Of a DNA stretch of 64,000 bases, positions 10,397 through 23,000 are shown in pieces. Made by a program: the position numbers and the translations under genes. Below the pieces are notes generated by a model. It was not told the DNA's origin, ran no database searches, and saw only the letters and a program-made list of their open reading frames with translations. Source of the DNA: Gordius sp. MW1 (lineage: Eukaryota > Nematomorpha > Gordioida > Gordea > Gordiidae). Each line of letters begins with the position of its first letter. Position 1 is the stretch's first letter. The stretch spans positions 2,666,001 to 2,730,000 of the forward strand of contig OZ038527.1 in assembly GCA_964036665.1 (NCBI GenBank), in the 5' to 3' direction.

Positions 10397-10597
10397 TGTT
10401 AACACATAACATGAACAACGGATACACACATGTTAAGACATAACATGAACAACACACATTCATTCATCAAATCATTATGGTTTTCTAGAACACATACACG
10501 TCATCAAGAAATATTATCATATGTTACATATTTTACTATTATATTTCATTATACATATTTTCAGTATTTCAATAAACTTCCATAATTTCCATATACA
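10397..10597 (+). repeat. 3' LTR of the BEL/Pao element
   Basis: 201 bp, matching the ends of the 5' LTR but with only two minisatellite units. It is preceded directly by the polypurine tract GGGGGGGGCAGAA. Contains CAATAAACTTCC, a possible polyadenylation signal, near 10571. Confidence 0.88.
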
Positions 10598-10851
10598 AAC
10601 TATTTGTAATATATTTAAAGCGCGCGAATATCAACTTAAACAACTTATTAAAATAATGGTTTTTATGATGCTTTGATATATATACCATATCTGATCTTTA
10701 GTAAAACAAGAGGAATTGTGCATTTTTGTAGAATTCGATTTGCAACTAAACACCTCACCAGTCATTGTAGTTAGAGTTTTATGAAAGTTTTAAAAGCATA
10801 GGCCATTTAATAAAAATCAATACCTCTAAAGAGTTTAACTGGACATTTAGC

Positions 10852-11036
10852 TTATTTTTCCATCTTAAATGAGGAAGCTAATTTTATCTGATTTAGGAGA
10901 ACAGGTATAGTAGCCAAATATTTTCCATGCATTACATTTTGACATCTGTCCCCGGTATAGCCGTCTAGGCATATACATTTGCCTTCATCGTTGCAGTCAT
11001 TACGTGCGTAGGCGTTAATGCAATCTTTCCGGCATT
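10852..11036 (-). CDS. EGF gene exon 7 (possible last exon)
   Basis: Acceptor TAAATCTAG at 11037-11045, then ECRKDCINAYARNDCNDEGK followed by CICLDGYTGDRC (six Cys), then a non-EGF tail ending FKMEK and TAA at 10852-10854. A cryptic donor GTAATG follows CQN at about 10935, so the exon could instead end there. If the stop is real, the protein ends with a short mildly hydrophobic tail (YLATIPVLL) and no clear membrane segment. Confidence 0.7.
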
Positions 11037-14000
11037 CTAGATTTATAACAAAATTGGTATAAATAAGTAAAATATTACATAATATTAGGTAAATCAAAAA
11101 ATTTTGGTTTAGCATTAAACTCATAAGAAGCACATAAAATGTTCTTTAAAACTAAACTAAGACAAGTTACCTTGTGAGAATACCGTTAATAATGTAGCAA
11201 GGGCTTTAATATTTTTAAATATACATTGCCAGAAACCTCGCTGTGTATAAGTATTGTGTAATATAAAGTTACGATTCTCGTAATTTAAAAAAACTCCTCT
11301 AGTGTTTGATAACAACTAGGGATTCTTGTTGTACGATGCAACTTTAAATCCTTTGCCGACTCATGGCCCATTTAAGAAGATAATGATATAGATCTTTGTA
11401 TTTAACCAATATGTTTTTATTTTTGTATTTCGCTTATTTATGTAACTTTGTTTCGTGAAAATAAACTTTTTAACCACAAAAAAAAATATATATATATATA
11501 TTTAGTTAAGTTTAATGATGTCTTTTGTATTAGTATAATTTAGATAACAAAATCAATTATCTTAAGAGATATAGATATCTAATTAATACAACCTTGTAAT
11601 TGAAGACGTTGAATCTAGCCAAAACGTCCCAACAACACTACGTAAAAAAGCTCATTTTTTGAAAAATCGTTCCCATAAGAATATTTATTTATAAACTTGC
11701 TTAGAAACAATTTAAACACTTTTAAACTTAAAGATCATTTAAAAATGGTTGAAAACGCATGTCATTGTCACTTTGAATTAAACCATAATTAATATAACAT
11801 GTTAAACTAGACTTCATGTGATTTCTTGTTCATCATTAAAACGTATTAACATAATCATCACCAGTCAAATTTTTTGCGTATGCCAATCTGTATTATCGTG
11901 ATTTTCTATAGCAAAACAAGAGAACTTTTCATTGTATTTATTTATTTTTTATAAATGACATTCATCAATACCTAGACTGCAAGTTTTGCCATAGAACCCA
12001 TTTATGCAATAACAGCCCTTTCTATCGCATTTGGCAGATTTGGAATTGCGTTCGTGGCATTCGCAATCTATTAACAAAAATTATTACTGTTGCATTTAAA
12101 ATTACAGAAGATATTTGGTAAAAAATGATTATAAGACTACTGACTTAAATCTCAGTTGATACATTCATAGCTTATACTAATAATATGATTATTTATTTGC
12201 TAAATTTATATAAAAAATTGATAAAGTAGTTATAATAAAGATGTAACATGGGTTTCAAGATGTAAAGACTGTAGAATTAAAAATCGGAAGTAAAATGATC
12301 TATATATTTTACTTTATTTTACTAATAAACTGACAATAAAATTCTCTTCCCTTAATAAATATTTATTTAAATTAATGAATGAGGGGTAAACGTAGAAGTT
12401 ATGAAATTACCACACACAGAGTGTTACAAAAGGCATTTATAAATTCAACTTATGACTGAAAATATAATTTTAACGTAAGATTTTTTTATCATTCGTATTT
12501 ACAAATTATTATAAAAAAATGAGATGCTAATAGAGAGTAGTTAAGGTGGAATTTATGGTAGGCGCAGTCAGATTTTACTCAAATGGGGGTGCAAAGATGA
12601 TGCTCATGATTATGTGAGGTGCATAATGATGATATTTTTTTAATCATAGTTTGGCTTAGAGACCTGCAACGGGCCTGTTTAGGTCAGTCGGCCCGCCCGT
12701 AATATAATTTTAAAAGCCCGGCCCGGGCCCGTCAAAATATTAAATTATAAGCCCGGGCCCGGCCCGCTAATTTTATACAGAGCCCGAGCCCGGCCAGGGC
12801 CGGGCCCGTAAAATTTTTTTATTTTTAATTGCTATGCAATTTATGGGCTCGTTTTTGGTTGTCCGTTGTCCGTTGATGTCCGTTGATGTCCGTTGATGTC
12901 CGTTGATGTCCGTCCGTTTACCCTCCAATGTATATATTTAATTAAATTAATATTTTGTTCTTGTTAATACCATTGATAATATGACTTTTTGACCGTCCGC
13001 AGGCTACTGACCATTAAAAAAAATAACCATTGGCCAAATAAATCGAAATTTTTTTGCGTTTTTGAATAGGTTAACATTGATAATTACCCTATGCCCTCCA
13101 CCACATGGGCCTATGCATCTACTGATATGGGTCCCTGTGCCCCTATTTAATTAAATGCTATGCAATTTATGGGCTCGCTTTCCATTTTAATTGCTATGCA
13201 ATTTATGGGCTCACTTTCCATTTTGTTTGTCCGCCTATTCGGCGTGCTACACCGAATGTCTTGATGTCTTGCACCGAATGTCTTGTCTTGCACAGAATGT
13301 CTTGTCTCGTTGTTTACTCTTAATTTTTGTTAATTTAACTAGTTTTTGGGTTCGAATCCCGGAGTTTTTTTGACTCTTATGATTATTCTTGTTACTACCA
13401 TTGATAATAAGACTTTTTGGCCGTCTGTTGGGTACTGACCAATGAAAAAAATGATCATTGGCCAAAATGTGAATCCAAGTTTTTTTTCTCGTTTTTTTGA
13501 CTATTATGATTGTTCCTGTTACTACCACTGCTATTATGACTTTTTGGCCGTCCGTTGGTTGCTGACCAATGGAATAAAATGACCACTGGCCAAATTGTTC
13601 TTCGAAAATTTTTTTTTCGTTTTTTTTGACTATTATAAATTTATATCCACTTTTACGTGTCTTGGCTGCTGACCAATGGAAAAAAATGACCATTGGCCAA
13701 AATGTGATTCGAAAATTTTTTTTTCGTTTTTTTTTGACTCTTATGAATTTATATCCACTTTTACCGTGTCCTGGCTGCTGACCAATGGAAAAAAATGACC
13801 ATTGGCCAAATTGTGAATCGAAATTTTTTTTCCGTTTTTTTTTACTCTTATGATTGTTCCTGTTAATACCATTGATAATATGACTTTTTGGCCGTCCGCT
13901 GCCTGCTGACCAATGGAATAAAATGACCATTGGCCAAAGTGAGCATCAAAAAATTTTTTTCCGTTTTTTTGGCTATCATTGACTTATAGAGTATCTGTTG

Positions 14001-17000
14001 GTACTGACCAATGGAAAAAAATGACCATTGGCCAAATTTTATATATAACCTAAAAATTTATTATAGATGGTAACAGACAGCCAACTATGTAATATATATT
14101 TTTAACCTTATAAATGCATATATATTTTTTTATTGGGTTAATATATTTCATTCAATTAGATTGTGATTTCATAGAAAACCTAAAAAGGAATTGTTAAAAA
14201 AATATAGGTACTAGATTCTAATTTACGATACAATATATTGATAGAAACTAACACAAAATTCGAAACCTCCTTCAAAGGTATAATCATAGCCCGTTTTTTC
14301 TAATTAAATTCAATCTACTATTAAACTATTAAAACACGAATTGTACTTTATTAGATGGCGCGCGTAAGTTTATATAATTAGTAAAATTTTCTACGTGTTA
14401 TAGATATTACACCGCACGTGTGGCCGGGAAATGTCCGATATTTTTAAATGAAAAGGTATTTTAGAAATCTGAAAAGGCTATTTTACCCCTGGCCGCCCTG
14501 GGCACCTACGGGTAAAGTTTCGAGCGAATCGGGAGGGTAGTTTCAGAATTTAGCCCTTTTTTAAAACTAAAAGGAATTTTTATTTTAGTTTTTTTTCTTT
14601 AAAATTAAATTAATATTATGTTCTTGTTAATACCATTGATAATTTGACTTTTTGACCGTCCGCTGGCTACTGACCGATGAAATATATTGATTTTCTAAAC
14701 ATAAAACAGAACTTTATTACTTCATTATCTATATAAATAACATAATAACTTCTACTATTTTAATATCAGCATGGTGTGACGGGTTATAGCGCACGGCTTG
14801 TAAATAGGGTGACCTGGACATCCCGGGTTCAAGCTCGGGAGAGGGCAAAATTTTTATTTTTTTTAAATTAAATTAATATTTTGTTCTTGTTAATATCATT
14901 GATAATGACTTTTGATCGTCCGCAGGCTACTGACCAATGGAAAAATGACCATTGGCCAAATAAATCGAAATTTATTTTCGTTTTTGAATTGGTTAACATT
15001 GATAATTACCCTATGCCCTCCCCTACAAGGGTCTATAACTAATTATTTTGCATTTAATACCCCCCTATAGGCATTCTCGCCCCTTCCTACCTTTCTCGCC
15101 CATAAATTGCATAGCAAATATGCTACGTTTATACGGAGTATAGATGAGTCGCCCCCCCCTTCCCTTCCCCTACTCCCCTTCCCACGAGGGCCGAAGGCCC
15201 GAGTTTTTTTAATTGCTATGCAATTTATGGGCTCGTTTTTGGTTGTCCGTTGATGTCTGTCCGTTGATGTTCGTTGATGTCCGTCCGTTTACCCTCCAAT
15301 GTATACATCGGTCAGGAGCCAGCGGACGGCCAAAAAGTCATAATAGCAATGGTAGTAACAGGAACAATCATAATAGTCAAAAAAAACGAAAAAATAAACT
15401 CGGATTCACATTTAGGCCAATGGTCATTTTTTTCATTGGTCAGCAGCCAGCGGACGGCCAAAAAATCTTATTATCAATGACTAGCTGTGCCCGGCCAAGC
15501 GTTGCTTTGGCTCAGTCCTTAAGTGGTTAATTAAGTATAAGCTATTAATAAGACTTATCTAAAATGGGGTCATATATGAAATAATTTATAATGTGAAAGG
15601 TCCGAATGATTTTATGAACCCACTATTTTTAGTATATATTTATATAATAAGACAAACCAAATGCAAATTCTGTTTTAGTCATCAAATCCGACTAAAATTA
15701 AATGTTCTTGAAAAAATTGCTTATTAATGCTGTTACTTATTATACAATAATACCATTATTTTATTTTTCTAGTTAGCTGATTTATTTGAAATACAATTTA
15801 CTTTAATATAATAAAATAATTAATTGAAGGATGGATAATTATTAAAAATATGCTTCTATGATCGACCACGTGATAATAATGACAAAAACTGCATAATTTT
15901 AATTTTATTTATTTAATTTAAATAGTCTGTTAAACCCCAATAATTTTAACCGTATACTGTAACATTTTTATTATGCTTTTAAATATCTAATTCGAGAAAA
16001 CTTCAGCTTTGTATGTATGACGTCATTATTGTATATGCTGCTATAAATGAAACTGGACGGGAAATGTCAGATATTTTTAAAACAAAAAGGTATTTTAGGA
16101 ATCTGAAAAAGCTATTTTACCCCTGGCCTATCTGGGCATCTACGGCTAAATTTTCGCGCGAATCGGACCGGTAGTTTCAGAATTTAGCCCTTTTTTAAAA
16201 CCAAAAGGCCGAGAAATGTCCGATATTTTTAAAACTAAAAGGAATTTTAGCAATCTGATAAAGCTATTTTACACCTGGCCGCCCTGAGAACCTACGGGTA
16301 AAGTTTAGCGCGAATCGGGCCGGTAGTTTTAGAATTTATTCTCATTTAAATATCTCATTTAATAAAAATTAATGATAGATAAATAATGACATTTATATAT
16401 AAATAGCATTTACTCAGATTATATATACTTTCATCTTTCTCATTTAAAATATCTCATTTAATGATAATGAGAAAAATTCATCTTCTTCACATATATATTT
16501 TCTCAAATAATCTATAATTTTATTTATTTCAGGTTAATTCATAAATTTTATGTTGTCACCGTTGAGAAAAGATGACGTTTAAGAAATTTAATTCATAAAT
16601 TTTATGTTGTCTCGTCACCGTTAAGAAAAGATGACGTTTAAGAAATTTAATTCATAAATGTTGTCTTGTCACCGTTAAGAAAAGATGACGTTTAAGAAAT
16701 TTAATTCATAAATTTTATGTTGTCACCGTTAAGAAAAGATTACGTTTTACTACAAACTACTATAAGTGATACACTTTTACTACAGAACTGTCTGTATATT
16801 CAAATTTTCGACGAACGCGAGGAGGTGCGTTTGATTGACATTATATTGAACGTCAAAACGCATAAAACCCAATATCTCGAAAATTAAAAGGAATTTTAGG
16901 ATTCTGAAAAAGATATTTTACCCCTGGCCGCCCTGGGAACCTACGGGTAAATTTTCGCGCGAATCGGGCCGGTAGTTTCAGAGATTAGCCCTTACATACA

Positions 17001-20000
17001 TATATACATACACTTTACTTTATATATATAGATATATACACTTTACTTTATATATATAGATAGTAACAAGAGCAATTATAAGAGTCAAAAAAACTCCGGG
17101 ATTCTAACCCAAAAACTAGTCAAATTGCATAGCAATTAAAAGTAAACCACTTTTATTTATGTTTATTATATAATAAAATGAAACAATAATAGAACAAGCG
17201 GACGGCCAAAAAGTCATATTATCAATGGTAGTAACAGGAAAAATATTTTAATTTAATTTAAAAAATAAAAAAAAAATTTGCCCTCTCCGGGAATCGAACC
17301 AGCAATTTAGAACGTTCGCCGGGGTTCGAACCCACATTAATAGAGGCATAGGCTTTTGTAGGGGCACAGGGACCCATATCAGTAGAGGCATAGGCCCTTG
17401 TAGTGGAGGGCATAGGGTAATTATAGCAATTAATATCAATGTTACCCAATTCAAAAACGAATAGATATACTTATGCATTAATTTAACGTAGCAATTAAAA
17501 CCCGACCCCGCCCGAAAGCGAGGGAGATAGAGATGAGGGGTGGGGCACCTCTTTTGCATTAATTTAAAAAATAACACAGCGAGGGAGATAGAGATGAGGG
17601 GTGGGGCACCTCTTTCTCATGCATTAATTTAAAAAATCGATAACCTAATATACCCAATGCAAATAGATAGGGATGGTAACGGACGGACGGACAACGGACA
17701 ACCAAAAACGAGCCCATAAATTGCATACCAATTAATATTTTGTTCTTGTTAATACCATTGATAATATGACTTTTTGACCGTCCGCAGGCTACTGACCATT
17801 GAAAAAATTGCCATTGGCCAAATAAATCGAATTTTTTTTTCGTTTTTGAATAGGTTAACATTGATAATTACCCTATGCCCTCCACTACAAGGGCCTATGC
17901 ATCTACTGATATGGGTCCCTGTGCCCCTATTTAATTAAATGCTATGCAATTTATGGGCTCGCTTTCCATTTTAATTGCTATGCAATTTATGGGCTCATTT
18001 TCCATTTTGTTTGTCCGCCTGTTCGGCGTGCTACACCGCATGTCTTGTGCTACACCGAATGTCTTGTCACGCACCGAATGTCTTGTTAATTGCTATGCAA
18101 TTTATGGGCTCGTTTTTGGTTGTCCGTTGATGTCTGTCCGTTGATGTCCGTCCGTTTACCCTCCAATGTATATATTTACTTAAATTAATATTTTGTTCTT
18201 GTTAATACCATTGATAATATGACTTTTTGACCGTCCGCAGGCTACTGACCATTGAAAAAAATGACCATTGGCCAAATAAATCGAATTTTTTTTCGTTTTT
18301 GAATAGGTTAACACTGATAATTACCCTATGCCCTCCACTACAAGGGCCTATGCATCTACTGATATGGGTCCCTGTGCCACTATTTAATTAAATGCTATGC
18401 AATTTATGGGCTCGCTTTCCATTTTAATTGCTATGCAATTTATGGGCTCACTTTCCATTTTGTTTGTCCGCCTATTCGGCGTGCTACACCGCATGTCTTG
18501 TGCTACACCGAATGTCTTGTTTTGTTTACTTTTAATTTTTGTTAATTTAACTAGTTTTTGGGTTCGAATACCGGAGTTTTTTTTGACTCTTATGATTGTT
18601 CTTGTTAATACCGTTGATAATAAGATTTTTTGGCCGTCCGTTGGGTGCTGACCAATGAAAAAAATGACCATTGGCCAAAATGTGAATCCAAGTGTTTTTT
18701 TCGTTTTTTTTTGCCTATTATGATTGTCCCTGTTACTACCATTGATAATATGGCTTTTAGGCCGTCCGTTGGCTGCTGACCAATGGGGAAAAATAACCAT
18801 TGGCCAAAATGGGAATCGCATTATTTTTTTCGTTTTTTTTTGACTATTATGATTGTTCTTGTTAATACCATTGATAATATGGCTTTTAGGCCGTCCGTTG
18901 GCTGCTGACCAATGGAAAAAAATGACCATTGGCCAAGATGTGATTCAAAATATTTTTTTCGTTTTTTTTGACTCTTATGAATTTATATCCATTTTACCGT
19001 GTCCTGACTGCTGACCAATAGAAAAAAGTGACCATTGGCCAAAATGTAATTTGAAAATTTTTTTTTCGTTTTTTTTGACTCTTATTATATCCACTTTTAC
19101 CGTGTCCTGGCTGCTGACCAATGGAAAAAAATGACCATTGGCCAAAATGTGGTTAAAAAAGTTTTAATTTAGCACCTGTAAATTATTTGAGATATCATTG
19201 TGATACCTGTGACATTTTTAAATGCGCGGTCGTAAATATTTTATTGTATTACAAAAAGCCTTACTAAGCACGTGACTAGACACAATACGTACATACATAC
19301 ATCCATATGTCATTTTAAAAATATTATCCATTTTTATGTTACATATGTTTTCCTGGTTCTGAATACATTACTATTGTCCGGTTGTTATAATTCCATATCG
19401 TAATTTCATATATGAATAAATACTATAGTACATGTAAGTTTTTATTTTTAAATTTGTGATTTACTCGGTATAACTTTTTTAATGCTCTATTACAATGTTC
19501 TTAATGTAATAAATATTTTTATAATTCTAGAATGCATATAACAATTAGTTAACTCCATGTTTTACCAATGTATAGCTCAATCAATGTGCTATAGAAAATT
19601 GTTCTAAATTTCTGATGTATTAAAATTTCCCTCTGTAGCATTTACTTTAATTCACCAATTTAAGTTAAATCTTGTAAAGAAAGTAGTGAAACTAGGAGGA
19701 AAAATTGTATTGTGGAATTTAATAATTAGTCTGTTTTATACTATGTTATAGGTCAATAAATTTTAAATGTAATAAAAATTAATATGTTTACTGCCAAAAT
19801 TTAAATTTGTTTAATGATACATAATGATTTGCTTAGATCAAACATTTTTGTAAGAATTTAATCTTTTCATGACATTTATCCATTGCTAGACTTAAAAACT
19901 TATCAATAACAAATTACTCCCAAACATATTAACATTTAGTCTTCGTGTTATCAAAACTAATAAAACTAGCCTTTATGTATTCAAAGGATTTAACTACTTG

Positions 20001-23000
20001 ATTAAAATCACAATATCTATTGAAAAAAACCCAGCTAGCTTTTTATATAGAGCTCATTTTCCTTTAATTGTCAAATTAGTTTTTTAACACTCATAACATT
20101 TAGGTTACAAAGCCTATGCTCTATTACAATGTTCTTAATGTAATATATATTTTTATAGTTCTAGAATGCATAATAACAATTAGTTAACTCCATGTTTTAC
20201 CAATGTATAGCTCAATCGATGTGCTATAGAAAATTGTTCTAAATTTCTGATGTATTAAATTTCCCTCTGTAGCATTTACTTTAATTCACCAATTTAAGTT
20301 ATTGTAAAGAAAGTAGTGAAACTAGGAGGAAAAATTGTATTGTGGAATTTAATAATTAGTCTATTTTATACTATGTTATAGGTCAATAAATTTTAAATAT
20401 AATAAAAAATATCAACTTAATATATTGTTATTAATGTTTGTTAAGTTTAGTAAATAACTATAATTAAGCTTTTAATACTTAAAACTCCTATAAAAACAAA
20501 GCTTAAAAAGGCTAAAAAAATAGCTCAGGGTATTTGTTCATACAAAATGTACTGATAATAAAGATTTGCCTATACATGATTGTGAGATTAATAATAACAA
20601 TACTCAGCAAATAACAGTTGAAAATATCTTTCAACCCAACAAGCTAGAGAGATTTGAGATATTTGTTCATATTCCAATAACTTAAATACTTTATTCTTAT
20701 ATAAATACAAGTTTTGTTAAAAATTTATTGGGATCAGATAAGGCTTTAAATCGTGAAGAAGAAAATCAAGAAATGTCTTTTCCAGATCCTGAGAAGTTCT
20801 TTGCTTCTCTGCCTCTATGTATATTTTCTTCAGAGTGTTATCCATCTAGTTTTGCAATAATCCACTTTTAAAGTTAGTATTTTAATTGATACTAATTACC
20901 AGCCAAGTTACATTATGTGGCCACCAAACCCCAGGCTTATTCCATTCAATTATTTATGTGGAGCTTTTCATGTGCCCTATACTTCTACTTATATGGTTCC
21001 CTGTGCCCCTCCAAAGGCTACCTCTACTGATGTGGGTTCGAATTCAAATCACGGAGAGGGCCATTTTTTTAATTAAATGAAAAATTTGTATAAATAATTA
21101 ATTAATCATTAGGCATTAAATACCCCCTAGGGCATTCTCGCCCCTTCCCACCTTTCTCGCCCATAAGTTGCATAGCAAATATGATACATTTATACGGAGT
21201 TTAGATGAGTCGTCCCCCCTTCCCTTCCCCTCCTTCTTTTCCCCTCCTTACCTTCTCCCTCTTCCCACGAGGGCCGAAGGCCCGAGTTTTTTGTTTTTTT
21301 TTAATCGATATGGCAAATCATATGTTTGTGTTAAAAATGTTAATAAAAATAGTTTAAAAAGAAAAAATTGGTAATTCCCGGTCACTCGAGTCCTTCTATC
21401 TTTTAAGAAACGATCTACATGGAAAAAAAATTTACAAGGGCACTTCACGATAAAACCATATATATAAACGTCTGAAACCCTTGTTTACGGTTGGGTAAAG
21501 TCAATCAGCGGTCAGTTAAATAAAAGTCTTTAACAGAAGCATAAGTCCACGTTATTAAAAACTCATATAAGTTTTCACGGCAATTATTGAAAAATACAAG
21601 TTGGACACGATGGACAGGACGGATAACCGAAAGAGAGCCCATAAATTGCATAGCAATTAACATAAATAATAATTAATTCACTCAATATTGCTAGAGGGTA
21701 TAAAGGGGAGACAAATTTGGGTAGCTGCACCTCTCCAACTCCAAAAATTCCTGATGAAAAGAACATTTTTTGCCCTATTTAAACTGCCCCCCTCCAATTC
21801 AAATTAGCTCCGCCCATGGGATCACGTGTATAAATTATCTTTAACATTTATAATGCGTGTTGAGCTATTGATAAATTAAGGAACTAGGATGGAAACAAAA
21901 TTTAACTTTCCTTGTTAATTTAATATACATAAAATAATTACAAATTAGAACATTATAAAAACACCTTCTTTTATACTAAATCTAATTAATTTTTAACTGG
22001 CTTTTAACGGGCCTTATGTATAACTAGGCCCGGCCCGAGTCCGTTACGTTATATATCGGCCCGTCCAGGCCCGGCCCGTTGTTTTATTTTTAAGCAAAAG
22101 CCCGAGCGGGCCGGGCCATGCAGGTCTCTAGTTTGGCTTAATATATAATAATATATATTAAACATGAATTGCATAGCAATTAAAATAGGGGGGGGGACCC
22201 CTAAGCATGCCCATAATAATAAATAGTTAAATAACACACGCGATATAAATATACTTGTAATGCAGTTCTCTCCAAATTTGCCGATTGGGCATTCGCATTT
22301 GCCTCTACGAGAGCATTTGTTTTCATTTTTTAAATGCTGGCAACTACAAGCTAACAATTACATTAAAGATGAACTTTAGATCTGATTACTGCATTCTTCA
22401 ATTTTTAATATAATTTAAAAAGGGGACCCAGACCTTTTAAGCAATTCATTCTTATCTTAAACTTTAAATCTAGAGACTACAAATTTTTCAAAAAAATTTG
22501 ATGAAAAAGTCTTTAATATCTATTAAAAGAAATTTTGTTAAATTTCCAGGGAGTTAAAATAAAAAATAGTATAAATATGTGAAAATTGTTCGAAATAATC
22601 TTACAATATATCCCATACATATCGACCTGATAGGTGCCAATTCTCAAATATGAATTAATTTTGAGTTTAGAATGACTGTTAGCAAGCTCCATAAGATACT
22701 GTGACGGATAATATTAACAATGATTTATTATATTGTCCCTGGAAAAATGTAATTACCAAAAACGAAATTAATCCGTAAATATAAGGATTCGATAAAGTCA
22801 GGAATTTTAAAATTCATATACAGATATTTTCTATGATTTAGTTATAGCTAAAAGATCTTTGAATATAAAATCGAAATTAGGTTGTATATTTTAATACTGC
22901 CTTTATTGAAGAACAGCTCAACTTTATAAGCCTCTTTTAACTCTAATTATAGCCTCTAGTTAATGATGCTATATTAATATGTTGCTTTGTTTTAAATAGA

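Larger units (their letters stand above)
7946..10597 (+). mobile_element. BEL/Pao LTR retrotransposon carrying a captured host-like segment
   Basis: Both LTRs begin TGTTAACACATAACATGAAC and end in CCATATACA. The 5-bp flanks are GACTA and AACTA (one mismatch). The internal order is gag start, a foreign SR-rich segment, integrase end, then a purine tract at 10382-10396. Protease, RT and RNase H are missing, so the element is defective. BEL identity rests on the gag LPRIELPHFDGNYENS motif and the integrase/DUF5641 end with FWRRWSREYL. Confidence 0.9.
12827..15210 (+). mobile_element. Helentron-like (HINE/DINE-1 type) copy A, with internal insertions
   Basis: Starts AATTGCTATGCAATTTATGG and ends in the hairpin GGGCCGAAGGCCC followed by GAG and a T-run. 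The 13380-14030 core holds about six tandem units with GACCAATGG...CCATTGGCC. The GTCCGTTGAT tract at 12860-12910 is a short tandem repeat. Two Helitron-like tracts and a tRNA-like tract interrupt 14340-14850. No protein coding. Confidence 0.75.
15211..17733 (-). mobile_element. Helentron-like copy B (mostly minus), carrying a Helitron
   Basis: A plus-oriented left end (15211-15307) abuts an inverted copy whose left end GAGCCCATAAATTGCATACC lies at 17711-17730. Two tandem-core units (15308-15480), the (GGGATTCTAACCC) block and the segment with GAGGGAGATAGAGATGAGGG follow in reverse orientation. Colinear with copy K at 51720-52502 except for the Helitron at 15481-17060. The right-hand terminal hairpin is missing. 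Confidence 0.7.
12657..22130. mobile_element. hAT element (GGCCCG family) swollen to 9.5 kb by nested insertions
   Basis: The left end TAGAGACCTGCA at 12657 and right end TGCAGGTCTCTA ending 22130 are complementary. Both are flanked by the same 8-bp target duplication GTTTGGCT (12649-12656 and 22131-22138). Inside each end are GGCCCG/CGGGCC-rich subterminal repeats (12670-12810 and 22010-22120), as in copies at 43482-44620 and 46782. The interior is now mostly Helentron-like copies and a Helitron. No hAT transposase motif was recognised here. The 9.5-kb span is inference from ends plus target duplication. Confidence 0.85.

Noticed and set aside
13247-13930. Long minus-strand open frame (227 codons), and similar ones at 18384-18929, 32534-33022 and 40197-41304
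   Set aside because: They are translations of the 130-bp tandem units (recurrent HFGQWSFFSIGQ, GRPKSHN). Similar open frames arise on both strands and in different frames of the same arrays, with no start context or independent motif.
15490-15530. TGGCTCAGTCCTTAAGTGGTTAA resembling a tRNA A-box
   Set aside because: It lies in the 3' hairpin region of the Helitron and has no matching T-arm at tRNA distance.
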